The notes: a model not told the origin generated them from the letters alone. A DNA stretch of 10,438 nt from a bacterium (GCA_040757115.1 JBFLYA010000134.1:1-10438); one strand, 5' to 3'. Numbered from the stretch's first letter, positions 1 through 6,644 are shown. A program made the numbers and translations.

Positions 1-110
1 ACTAATAATTAATTTTTTAATTTTATTTTCAACCCCCACCCCCCAATCTTGGGGGCTTTAATAAGGAATTAGGATTGTGGCATTCAAAATGACCAACAAT
101 ATATATTATA
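1..110. other. AT-rich leader with a small GC hairpin
   Basis: No gene is seen here. A T-rich stretch is followed by a short hairpin (CCCCCA at 40-45 pairing with TGGGGG at 50-55, loop ATCT) and then CTTTA. It could be a weak terminator for a gene left of the window, but the T tract is poor. An AT-rich run near 98-111 could hold a promoter -10 for ftsE, but I found no convincing -35, so no promoter is called. Confidence 0.3.
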
Positions 111-203
111 CGAGGACGATGAAAATTGAGCATAGAGATTAGCAAGAGTGCAGGTTCTAATTCACTAATTCACTAATCTCTAATTAACTATTTTCAGGAG
201 AGT
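111..203 (+). repeat. Dispersed repeat copy A, supplies the ftsE Shine-Dalgarno
   Basis: This stretch matches, in inverted orientation, the sequence at about 9201-9309. Shared blocks include GATGAAAAT, GCATAGAGATTAG, TGCAGGTTCTAATTCACTAA, CTAATCTCTAATTAACTA and TTTTCAGGAGA. Copy B carries about 19 extra bases of AGATT-type tandem units. The 3' end of copy A is the AGGAGAG at 196-202, five bases before the ftsE ATG, so the repeat itself provides the ribosome binding site. The TTTTCAGGAGA module also stands before mltG. Confidence 0.8.
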
Positions 204-207
204 TAAA

Positions 208-876
208 ATGATTGAATTTCGTTATCTAACTAAAATTTATAATCACGGCATTCGGGCATTGAATAATATTACTTTTAAAATTGAGCGAGGGGAATTTGTC
301 TTTTTGGTTGGACACTCTGGAGCAGGCAAAACTACCCTTTTACGAATGCTTTATGTCGATGAACGACCAAGCTCTGGATTTGTCTTCGTCGCCAATAAAG
401 ATGTTGGTAATATGCCTGAGCGAAATATACCTTATTTACGAAGACGAATTGGCATTGTATTTCAAGATTTTAAATTGTTATATTCAAAGTCAGTTTTTGA
501 CAATGTTGCTTTTGCCTTACGAGTAACCGGGATTAATGAATCTGAGGTTTATAAAAGAACGATTAAGGCATTAAATATCGTGGAATTGACTCAAAAAAAA
601 TCCTGTCTTCCACATGAATTATCCGGCGGAGAACAACAACGGGTTGCAATTGCCAGGGCAATAATAAATGACCCAACTATCCTCTTAGCTGATGAACCTA
701 CAGGAAATTTAGATGCACAATTGACTGATGGAATTATAAATCTATTTCTGAATGCTAATCAACAGGGAACAACCGTAATAATCGCCACGCATAACCTGGA
801 TTTAGCCACAAGATATGGCGGGAGAATAATTCATCTCGCCAATGGTGAGATAGTTGAAAATGGAGTTTTGGTATGA
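208..876 (+). CDS. ftsE: Cell division ATP-binding protein FtsE
   Basis: This is the ABC-type ATPase of the FtsEX complex, which couples ATP hydrolysis at the cytoplasmic face of the septum to activation of periplasmic cell-wall hydrolases. At 222 aa it has the normal length for FtsE. Visible motifs are Walker A GHSGAGKTT (35-43), Q-loop Gln86 in VFQDFKLL, signature LSGGEQQR (138-145), Walker B ILLADE followed by PTGNLD (158-169), and the switch His195 in IATHN. The ATG is five bases after AGGAGAG, which lies at the end of a dispersed repeat. The stop overlaps the ftsX start by four bases (ATGA), so the two are translationally coupled. The FtsE-type Q-loop region and the ftsX neighbour separate it from LolD-like ATPases. 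Confidence 0.96.
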   Translation: MIEFRYLTKIYNHGIRALNNITFKIERGEFVFLVGHSGAGKTTLLRMLYVDERPSSGFVFVANKDVGNMPERNIPYLRRRIGIVFQDFKLLYSKSVFDNVAFALRVTGINESEVYKRTIKALNIVELTQKKSCLPHELSGGEQQRVAIARAIINDPTILLADEPTGNLDAQLTDGIINLFLNANQQGTTVIIATHNLDLATRYGGRIIHLANGEIVENGVLV

Positions 877-1766
877 TTAAATATTTTGTTAAAGAGGCCC
901 TCTTGAATTTTAAACGAGCAGGTTTAATGAGTTATGCCAGTATTGGAATAATCACTATTACCCTATTCATCTTAAGCCTGTTTTTACTATTTACAACTAA
1001 TGTGAAAGGAATAGTTGATATCTTTTTAGTCAAAAGGACATCAATTATCGTTTATCTAAAAAGTGGATTGTCTGAAACAGAAATTATTGAATTTGAGAAA
1101 ATAATAGGAGAGAAAGAAGAGGTCAGTCAGGTAATTTATATTTCAAAAGAAGAGGCTCTCCAAAAATTTAGAGAGAATTTAGGAGAAAAGAAGGATATTT
1201 TGAATAACCTCCCCTGTAATCCATTACCAAATTATTTAGAGGTTAAGTTAAAGGGTAGCAAGTTTATCTGGGATGAAGTAGGTAAAATAGCTGAGGAACT
1301 CAAAAAATCTGAATTAGTCACTGAGGTAGATTATGGACAAAGAGTAGTAAATATCCTGGCTAAAATTACTTATGGATTAAGAATAATAATTCTCGGCGTA
1401 GGTATTATTTTATGTATAGCGACTTTAATAATTATCTCAAATACCATTGAATTAGGACTTTTTGCCCGAGGAGAGGAAATAACCATTATGAGATTAGTTG
1501 GGGCAACTAATTGGTTTATTCGTTTCCCGGCATTAATCGAAGGAACATTACAAGGAATAATAAGTGGAGGAATGGCTATTGGGTTATTATGGTTCATTTA
1601 TAAATTTATTATATTCAAATTATGGATATCTGATGCCTTTTTTCAACTTATACCGATTAAATTTCTTCCTGTAGAATCCATATTAGGCATACTTTCAGCC
1701 AGTGCTGTTCTGGGATGTCTGGGAAGTTTTCTTTCTTTACATTATTTCTTAAAATCGAAAAAATAA
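873..1766 (+). CDS. ftsX: Cell division permease-like protein FtsX
   Basis: This is the membrane partner of FtsE. It passes the ATPase state through the inner membrane to an extracytoplasmic hydrolase or hydrolase activator. The 297-aa sequence shows the family plan: a short cytoplasmic N-terminus, TM1 at about 20-43, an extracytoplasmic domain at about 45-165, TM2 at about 168-192, then the conserved cytoplasmic stretch RGEEITIMRLVGATNWFIR (199-217) and two more helices (about 222-246 and 268-293). It begins inside the end of ftsE (ATGA overlap). The EnvC-like gene that follows, after a 74-bp gap containing a hairpin repeat, is the likely partner of the extracytoplasmic loop. Confidence 0.95.
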   Translation: MIKYFVKEALLNFKRAGLMSYASIGIITITLFILSLFLLFTTNVKGIVDIFLVKRTSIIVYLKSGLSETEIIEFEKIIGEKEEVSQVIYISKEEALQKFRENLGEKKDILNNLPCNPLPNYLEVKLKGSKFIWDEVGKIAEELKKSELVTEVDYGQRVVNILAKITYGLRIIILGVGIILCIATLIIISNTIELGLFARGEEITIMRLVGATNWFIRFPALIEGTLQGIISGGMAIGLLWFIYKFIIFKLWISDAFFQLIPIKFLPVESILGILSASAVLGCLGSFLSLHYFLKSKK

Positions 1767-1767
1767 C

Positions 1768-1817
1768 AATTGGTAATTGGTAACTGGTAATTAGCTACCA
1801 ATTTAACCAGTTACCAA
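1768..1817 (+). repeat. GGTAACTGGTAATT-family hairpin before the envC-like gene
   Basis: The gap after ftsX contains TTGGTAACTGG (1777-1787), which pairs perfectly with CCAGTTACCAA (1807-1817), with extra GGTAATTGG units on the left. The right arm ends six bases before the Shine-Dalgarno AAGGGAGG. The same repeat family forms a longer hairpin at 5375-5486, also directly before a ribosome binding site. Confidence 0.8.
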
Positions 1818-1840
1818 GAAATAAGGGAGGATTTTTGAAA

Positions 1841-2983
1841 ATGAGAGGATATAAAATCTTTAGTTTAATCTTATCTTTTTTATTCTTAAGTTGTGTTCCG
1901 GCGTATACTGATGACATCAATAAGGAAAAAACCAAACTCTCTAATATTACAAAGGAAATTAAAAAAAAGAAATCTAAAATAAATTATCTCAGCGGACAGG
2001 AGAAAAATGCCGTTCATGAACTTGCGAAAGTAGAAATACAAATTAAAACCACCGCAGATAAAATAAATTTACTTGAAAAACAATTAACCGATGGTCAGAA
2101 AAATATTGCTCTCACGCAAAAAAGTGTTAACTTAACCAGTGCTCAGTTAAATAGAAGACAACAAATACTTCTTAAAAGACTTACCGCTATTTATAAATAT
2201 AGAGGAGGGGATTTATTAGGGAATTTACTGAATACCGATGATTTTACTGAGATTTCTAAACGGCTATATTTTATGTCACTGATTGCCCAGGCAGATACAG
2301 AATTAATCGAGGATATAAATAATAAAAAGAACGCTTATCTACAGAAAAAAAGAATATTACAATCTCATCATAATAAGTTGTGTAAGATAGAAAAGTCTCA
2401 AGAAAATTTTTTGAATAAACAGGAAAGGCTGAAAAAAAATAGAAAGCGACTTTTGACTAAAATACAAGGTGAAAAATCCCTGTATCAACAACAAATATCT
2501 AAATTAGAAAGAGATTCATTAGAATTAAAACAATTAATAAAAAATTTAGAGATGAGGAAAACGCATGAAGGCAAACAAATTGTTCTTCGAGGAAAAGGAG
2601 ATTTACCCTGGCCAGTAAAAAACCGTAAACTTTATCGTGGCTATGGGAGTTATAAACATCCAAAATTTAATGCTCAGATAGTCAACAAAGGCATTGATAT
2701 TTTAACTCCCCAGGGAGAAACAGTTTTTTCAGTAAAGGACGGTAAAGTGGTTTTTGCAAACTGGTTTAAAGGATATGGAATGTTGGTGATGATTGACCAT
2801 GGTGAAGGGCTTTATAGCCTTTATGCACATTTATCAAACATTTTGGTTGATGTTGGTAATAAGGTATCTAAAGGAAGTTCCATAGGTATAGTAGGTGGTC
2901 CTTTTGATAGTGAAGGATATAATTTTCATTTTGAAATACGGGTTAACGGCGAACCAGACAACCCGTTAAACTGGCTTATGTAG
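1841..2983 (+). CDS. EnvC-like murein hydrolase activator (coiled coil plus degenerate LytM/M23 domain)
   Basis: This is a secreted 380-aa protein, probably acting in the periplasm as an activator of septal peptidoglycan amidases under FtsEX control. It has an N-terminal signal peptide (about 1-23). A Cys at 18 (FLSC) is a poor lipobox, so a lipoprotein is possible but unlikely. A long Lys/Glu-rich coiled coil covers about 25-250, followed by a C-terminal LytM/M23 domain (about 253-380). In active LytM enzymes the zinc site is HxxxD plus HxH. Here the first His is Asn282 (NKGID, Asp286 kept) and HxH reads NFH (Asn361, His363); His330 (YAHLS) is kept. Loss of key residues fits EnvC, a non-catalytic activator. 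The start is taken as the ATG 10 bases after AAGGGAGG; a TTG at 1835 is an in-frame alternative. It lies directly downstream of ftsEX. Confidence 0.88.
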   Translation: MRGYKIFSLILSFLFLSCVPAYTDDINKEKTKLSNITKEIKKKKSKINYLSGQEKNAVHELAKVEIQIKTTADKINLLEKQLTDGQKNIALTQKSVNLTSAQLNRRQQILLKRLTAIYKYRGGDLLGNLLNTDDFTEISKRLYFMSLIAQADTELIEDINNKKNAYLQKKRILQSHHNKLCKIEKSQENFLNKQERLKKNRKRLLTKIQGEKSLYQQQISKLERDSLELKQLIKNLEMRKTHEGKQIVLRGKGDLPWPVKNRKLYRGYGSYKHPKFNAQIVNKGIDILTPQGETVFSVKDGKVVFANWFKGYGMLVMIDHGEGLYSLYAHLSNILVDVGNKVSKGSSIGIVGGPFDSEGYNFHFEIRVNGEPDNPLNWLM

Positions 2984-2990
2984 GGTCACC

Positions 2991-3436
2991 TTAGGGTTCT
3001 GCAAAATAGGATTTGGGGGAGACAATAAATAAATATTAAATACCAAATATAAATATCAAAATGCAAATTTACAAATCAAATTTCAAAAAGGACGGGGCGG
3101 TTCCTTTTATCGTTTTTCCTATGATTTCTTTCGAATGTCACTTGTAAGCGTTCACAGAAAGTTGAAATTGGAAATTAGAAATTGGGCTTTTACTTCTTTC
3201 CCTAATTTCTAATTTCGAATTTCCAATTTTAACTTCATTTTCTAACCGCAGGCTTTCAAACAAAAGTGAACCGTCCCAAAAGGACTTCTATTTTAACGCT
3301 GAAAGGAAAGAGATAATTTTACATTTTGATATGTAATTTTTATATTTGCTTTTTGATCTTTGGAGAAAATTGATAAAAATAGAGGCTTTAAATACCTGCT
3401 TAAAAACTACAGTTTCTTAGTTTTGCAGAACTCTAA
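2991..3436. repeat. MITE-like nested foldback element
   Basis: This non-coding gap of about 480 bp is organised as nested inverted arms. Outermost, TTAGGGTTCTGCAAAA (2991-3006) pairs with TTTTGCAGAACTCTAA (3421-3436) with one mismatch. Inside this, ATATCAAAATG near 3050-3063 pairs with sequence near 3320-3333. Next, GGGGCGGTTC (3094-3103) pairs with GAACCGTCCC (3268-3277). Innermost, 3158-3185 pairs with 3200-3236 (AAATTGGAAATTAGAAATT-type arms). The left and right arms appear in mirror order. No ORF of note lies inside. The GGGACGGTTC-type motifs recall the ends of some IS200/IS605-like elements, which is from memory and untested. Confidence 0.7.
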
Positions 3437-3464
3437 AAATTTTAGTTGAAAGGAGATGATAAAA

Positions 3465-4010
3465 ATGACATTAGAAGAAGTATGGCAAAAGGCAGTTAAA
3501 GAAACTGAAATAGTCAGATACCGCATCAGTCAATTATTGACATTTAAACCCACTGATTTACCTTATATATTTTTAGCGGAGTCATCAGTGAACATTGGTG
3601 ATACAGTTGTTCGGAAGGGAAAGGTTTTAGTCAATGAAGCCTCGATTATACTTCCGCGAAATTTTCCACAATTTGAAGGATTTAACTTTACAGAATCCTA
3701 TCAGGTAAATGAAGATATAATCAGGTCTTTTTTGTTAGTCAGGGGTGTAACCTTTCCTTCTTTTAAATATAGTAATGAAACCTATTCTCTCAATATCTAT
3801 GAAGATTCTCTCGAGAAGGCAATAAGACATTTTAAAGAAGAATTAGAAAGGATTGAGGATGTTCAGTCAGGATTGATTGTAGGACCGGAAGATTGCTGGC
3901 AGTTTTCAGTCCTTTTCTTTGTTCTTAATATGGTTTCCAGAAACGCTCCAAATGATTTAAAAAGATTATTAAAGGATTTTAATGAAAGAGGAAATTTATT
4001 CCTTGATTAA
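3465..4010 (+). CDS. Hypothetical protein, function unknown
   Basis: I do not recognise this 181-aa protein. It has no signal peptide and no clear membrane helix, and it looks soluble with mixed alpha/beta content. Notable stretches are an N-terminal helix (TLEEVWQKAVKETEIVRYR), a segment LPYIFLAESSVNIGDTVVRK (about 34-53) that reads like beta strands, PRNFPQFEGFNF (about 68-79), a charged helix at about 120-136 (SLEKAIRHFKEELERIE), and a C-terminal hydrophobic helix then a charged one (CWQFSVLFFVLNMV; DLKRLLKDFNERG). The ATG at 3465 is chosen because it sits 9 bases after AAGGAG; the in-frame ATG at 3456 touches the Shine-Dalgarno and is less likely. The gene starts 29 bases after the foldback element. 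Its last codons overlap the -35 box of the next gene's promoter. Confidence 0.85.
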   Translation: MTLEEVWQKAVKETEIVRYRISQLLTFKPTDLPYIFLAESSVNIGDTVVRKGKVLVNEASIILPRNFPQFEGFNFTESYQVNEDIIRSFLLVRGVTFPSFKYSNETYSLNIYEDSLEKAIRHFKEELERIEDVQSGLIVGPEDCWQFSVLFFVLNMVSRNAPNDLKRLLKDFNERGNLFLD

Positions 4011-4031
4011 AATAAAAAATTGTGGTATAAT
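4003..4031 (+). promoter_or_regulatory. Sigma70-type extended -10 promoter for the UbiA-family gene
   Basis: TTGATT (4003-4008), a 17-base spacer and TATAAT (4026-4031), with the extended -10 dinucleotide TG at 4023-4024, make a near-consensus housekeeping promoter. A start about seven bases past the -10 falls at about 4038, the A of the downstream ATG. No Shine-Dalgarno lies between, so the transcript is predicted to be leaderless. The -35 box overlaps the stop codon of the preceding gene. Confidence 0.7.
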
Positions 4032-4037
4032 TTATTA

Positions 4038-4922
4038 ATGATGATAAAAGAATTTATTCAGACAATGAGGCCAGGACAGGTGACAAAAAATTTACTTGTT
4101 TTTGCCGCAATTATCTTTGCCCAGAAATTATGTAGTCTTGAGGCAATATTGGAAACGGTTTTTGCCTTTATTTGTTTTTGTATCATTTCAGGATGTGGCT
4201 ATGTATTCAATGATATCTTAGATTTAAAACAAGATAGAATTCATCCAAAGAAAAAAAATCGACCAATTGCCTCCGGGAAACTAAAAATTCTTCCATCTTT
4301 AACACTATCAATAGGATTAATAATTATTGTTTTAGTCTTATCTTTTTTAATAAGATACCAATTTGGTTTTGTTATTACAGGATATGTACTTTTAACTATA
4401 TTTTATTCTTTGTGGTTAAAAAACATAGTTATTTTAGATGTTTTAGCCTTATCGGCAGGGTTTGTATTTCGTGTTGTTGGAGGAGCAGTGGTTATCCCGG
4501 TTGTAATTTCACCATGGTTAGTAGGATGCACAATGCTGTTAGCCCTGTTTTTGAGTCTGGGCAAAAGAAGACATGAATTGATTCTTTTAAACTCATCTGC
4601 CGCCTCTCATAGACCTATTTTAAAAGAATATACCCCGGCATTTATTGATGAAATGATTGCTGCGGTCACGGGCTCAATATTAATTGCCTATTCTTTCTAT
4701 GCGTTTTCACCTGAGGTTCAGAAAAAACTTAATGCTCCATATTTACCCCTGACCATTATTTTCGTCCTTTATGGAATTTTCCGCTATCTTTATCTGGTAC
4801 ATCAGAAAAGTGCAGGTGGTAATCCAGATGTTGATATTATAAAAGATAAACCACTGCTTCTAAATATCCTATTATGGATAATTGCGGTGATAGTTATTAT
4901 CTATTGGAAACCAATGGGGTAA
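4038..4922 (+). CDS. UbiA-family transferase, decaprenyl-phosphate phosphoribosyltransferase-like
   Basis: This integral membrane enzyme of the UbiA superfamily (294 aa, about nine helices) probably transfers 5-phosphoribose from PRPP to a polyprenyl phosphate, the first step towards polyprenyl-phosphate-linked pentose. The catalytic motif NDxxDxxxD is seen as NDILDLKQD (58-66), followed by RIHPKKKNRPIASG (67-80). The N-terminus MRPGQVTKNLLVFA (10-23) and GKRRHEL (175-181) are features I associate with the DPPR synthase branch rather than quinone or heme prenyltransferases. The second acidic region is around Asp134 (LDVLALSAGFVFRVVGG). Start: ATG at 4038, with a second ATG at 4041; an upstream in-frame TTG at 4020 lies inside the promoter and is rejected. 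Two SMR/ArnE-like genes follow, fitting export of the lipid-linked sugar. Confidence 0.85.
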   Translation: MMIKEFIQTMRPGQVTKNLLVFAAIIFAQKLCSLEAILETVFAFICFCIISGCGYVFNDILDLKQDRIHPKKKNRPIASGKLKILPSLTLSIGLIIIVLVLSFLIRYQFGFVITGYVLLTIFYSLWLKNIVILDVLALSAGFVFRVVGGAVVIPVVISPWLVGCTMLLALFLSLGKRRHELILLNSSAASHRPILKEYTPAFIDEMIAAVTGSILIAYSFYAFSPEVQKKLNAPYLPLTIIFVLYGIFRYLYLVHQKSAGGNPDVDIIKDKPLLLNILLWIIAVIVIIYWKPMG

Positions 4923-4980
4923 TTCCAGGAAGACTCTCGGATAAAAAATGGGTAACTGTTCAGCCACTGATTAACACAGA

Positions 4981-5010
4981 TTGACATGGATAAAATAGAA
5001 GGGGTTTAAA
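4981..5010 (+). promoter_or_regulatory. Possible promoter for the SMR gene pair
   Basis: TTGACA (4981-4986), an 18-base spacer and TTTAAA (5005-5010) lie before the Shine-Dalgarno AAGGAGG (5022-5028) of the first SMR gene. The -35 is perfect but the -10 is weak. The -35 falls within a CACTGATTAACACAGATT-type sequence that looks like a dispersed repeat, so the match may be incidental. Confidence 0.4.
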
Positions 5011-5034
5011 ATCCAAAATACAAGGAGGATAACG

Positions 5035-5373
5035 ATGCGGTTTTTTATAGCAGTTCTGATGTGTATTTGTGTAGGAGTAGGAGGACAATTATTGTTAAAA
5101 ACAGGTGTTTCGCAAGCGGAGATAGGTAATTATTTTCAAATGCTAACCCATCCTGCGGTTATCATAGGTGGTTTTCTTTATATCGGAAGCTCTTTCTTAT
5201 GGCTTTTATTGCTTCAAAGAGCACACCTGAGTTACTTATACCCACTGATTAGTGTCTCGTATGTTCTGGTAGTAATTGCTTCTTGCCTTTTATTTCAGGA
5301 AATAGTATCCCCTATTAGATGGATAGGGGTAGGAGTAATTTGTGTGGGAGTAACTTTAGTCTCACAGAGTTAG
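5035..5373 (+). CDS. SMR/EamA-type small membrane protein, ArnE-like flippase subunit (first of a pair)
   Basis: This 112-aa protein has four predicted helices (about 2-22, 39-59, 66-86, 93-110), the small multidrug resistance fold. The membrane-embedded Glu of drug-exporting EmrE in helix 1 is absent; instead it has GGQLLLKTGV (16-25), like the ArnE branch that flips undecaprenyl-phosphate-aminoarabinose. The C-terminal half, LLFQEIVSPIRWIGVGVICV, is typical of EamA half-repeats. Shine-Dalgarno AAGGAGG sits six bases before the ATG. It is closely related to the next gene, suggesting duplication and a heterodimer as in ArnE/ArnF. With the UbiA-family gene upstream, a role in flipping a polyprenyl-phosphate sugar is inferred; the true substrate is unknown. 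Confidence 0.85.
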   Translation: MRFFIAVLMCICVGVGGQLLLKTGVSQAEIGNYFQMLTHPAVIIGGFLYIGSSFLWLLLLQRAHLSYLYPLISVSYVLVVIASCLLFQEIVSPIRWIGVGVICVGVTLVSQS

Positions 5374-5374
5374 T

Positions 5375-5486
5375 GATTGGTAACTGGTAATTGGTAACTG
5401 GTAATTAAATACCATCCGGCTGAACTCACGACGAAGATATTTAACCAATTACCAGTTACCGGTTACCAGTTACCAATTACCAGTTA
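5375..5486 (+). repeat. Large GGTAACTGGTAATT-family hairpin between the SMR genes
   Basis: The 128-bp gap between the SMR genes is mostly one inverted repeat. The 21 bases at 5381-5401 are a perfect reverse complement of 5466-5486, and further units extend both arms (about 5375-5409 and 5439-5486). Each arm is a tandem of TAACTGG/TAATTGG units. The right arm stops two bases before the Shine-Dalgarno AAGGAGG (5489-5495) of the second SMR gene. A unique stretch (about 5412-5436, CATCCGGCTGAACTCACGAC) forms the loop. Confidence 0.88.
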
Positions 5487-5501
5487 ATAAGGAGGAAAAT
5501 T

Positions 5502-5852
5502 ATGCCAATATTATTAGCTATTTTTATCTGTGTTGCGATTGTGGTTACAGGACAGTTGTTGTTAAAAACAGGTGTAGGTAAGCCTTCGGGTAAGCCTATT
5601 CCATTAGAATTAATCCGGATATTTACTCTGCCCAGAGTAATCTTTGGATTTGCACTTTATATATTTAGTGCAATGCTCTGGCTGTGGATTTTACAAAATG
5701 TCCCTTTGAGTTTTGCTTACCCGATGTTAAGTCTGGCTTATGTCTTGATAGTCTTCTCATCTAAATTCATTCTCAAAGAACATGTGCCTTTGATAAGATG
5801 GATAGGTGTAGTAGTTATCTGCATTGGTATATTTTTAATTTCACAAAGTTAG
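5502..5852 (+). CDS. SMR/EamA-type small membrane protein, ArnE/ArnF-like flippase subunit (second of a pair)
   Basis: This 116-aa four-helix protein (about 2-22, 43-64, 70-90, 97-114) is paralogous to the preceding gene. Both share GQLLLKTGV in helix 1, a YP(L/M)(I/L)S motif, Y-VL-V in helix 3, and an IRWIGV-VIC-G----SQS C-terminus. It also lacks the EmrE-type Glu in helix 1, so lipid-sugar flipping is more likely than drug export. A small insertion after helix 1 (GKPSGKP, 26-32) separates it from its partner. Shine-Dalgarno AAGGAGG sits six bases before the ATG, directly after a long hairpin that could influence translation or mRNA stability between the two cistrons. Heterodimerisation with the first protein is inferred from the pairing. 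Confidence 0.85.
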   Translation: MPILLAIFICVAIVVTGQLLLKTGVGKPSGKPIPLELIRIFTLPRVIFGFALYIFSAMLWLWILQNVPLSFAYPMLSLAYVLIVFSSKFILKEHVPLIRWIGVVVICIGIFLISQS

Positions 5853-5876
5853 GAAATTTTCATCAAGGTTTAAAAT

Positions 5877-6632
5877 ATGGTTACTTTAAAGCAAATATGC
5901 CAATTTCTTGAGACAGAGTTAAATATAGCCCAGGTTAAAGATGAGGCGATAAATGGCTTACAAGTTGAAGGAAAAAAGACAATTGAGAAAATAGCCTGTG
6001 CTGTTGATGCCTCATTAGAAACTTTTTATGAGGCAAAAAAACAAAATGTAGATATGATTATTGTTCATCATGGTCTATTTTGGGGAACACCTCAACCTTT
6101 AACCGGTACCCTTTATAAACGATTAGAGGTGTTGTTTAAAAATGATATTTCGCTCTATGCTGTGCATTTGCCTTTAGACCTTCATCCAACACTTGGCAAT
6201 AATGCTCAATTAATGAATTTATTTGTCCACAAAACATCACAACCTTTTGGGAAATATCATGAAGTACCAATTGGGTATTTAGGCAACTTAAAAAAAGGAA
6301 TTGATTTATTAGATGTTAAACAAATACTTGAGCAAAGGCTGAATACTATTTGTCGATTATTAGATTTTGGTAGACAAAAGATTAAAACCATAGCCATAGT
6401 CTCGGGTGGTGGCTCGGATATGGTTAAAGAGGCGATAGAAAAAGAGGTAGATTTATTTATTACTGGCGAATCAAAATTATTTACATATCATTTAGCCAGG
6501 GAATCAAAAATCAATATTATCTTTGCTGGTCATTATGCCACTGAGACATTAGGAGTTAAGGCATTGGCAGAGGTTTTAGCCCAAAAATTTCAAATAGAAT
6601 GTCCTTTTATTGATATTCCAACAGGACTTTAA
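5877..6632 (+). CDS. Nif3-like dinuclear metal center protein (GTP cyclohydrolase I type 2/YbgI family)
   Basis: This 251-aa cytosolic protein belongs to the Nif3/YbgI family, whose members assemble toroidal hexamers with a two-metal site. The cellular role is not settled. Signature motifs are DEAINGLQVEG (22-32), VHHGLFWG with metal-binding His64 and His65 (63-70), VHLPLDLHPTLGNNAQL with His97 and Asp101 (96-112), SGGGSDMVKEA (176-186), FITGE (194-198) and AGHYATETLG with His219 and Glu223 (217-226). It lacks the extra central PII-like domain of longer Nif3 proteins, so it is the short YbgI type. The Shine-Dalgarno is weak (CAAGG about nine bases before the ATG). It starts 24 bases after the SMR gene and ends 12 bases before the M42 gene. 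Confidence 0.93.
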   Translation: MVTLKQICQFLETELNIAQVKDEAINGLQVEGKKTIEKIACAVDASLETFYEAKKQNVDMIIVHHGLFWGTPQPLTGTLYKRLEVLFKNDISLYAVHLPLDLHPTLGNNAQLMNLFVHKTSQPFGKYHEVPIGYLGNLKKGIDLLDVKQILEQRLNTICRLLDFGRQKIKTIAIVSGGGSDMVKEAIEKEVDLFITGESKLFTYHLARESKINIIFAGHYATETLGVKALAEVLAQKFQIECPFIDIPTGL

Positions 6633-6644
6633 AAAGGAGGAAAA

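Noticed and set aside
33-60. Copy of the C-rich DUF559-linked repeat at the left end
   Set aside because: It shares C and G runs, but the order (CCCCCACCCCCC, AATC, TTGGGGG) differs from the CCCCCTAACCCCCTTT unit.
77-170. Short frame starting at ATGACCAAC near 90 before ftsE (MTNNIYYTRTMKIEHRD)
   Set aside because: There is no ribosome binding site at its start and half of it lies in dispersed repeat sequence; the matching frame in copy B is not the same peptide.
1835-1840. TTG start of the envC-like gene
   Set aside because: The ATG six bases later is at an acceptable distance from AAGGGAGG and is the more common codon; TTG remains possible because the spacing to it is four bases.
4020-4037. 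TTG start of the UbiA-family gene upstream of the ATG
   Set aside because: It lies within the promoter (TG of the extended -10 and TATAAT) and has no Shine-Dalgarno.
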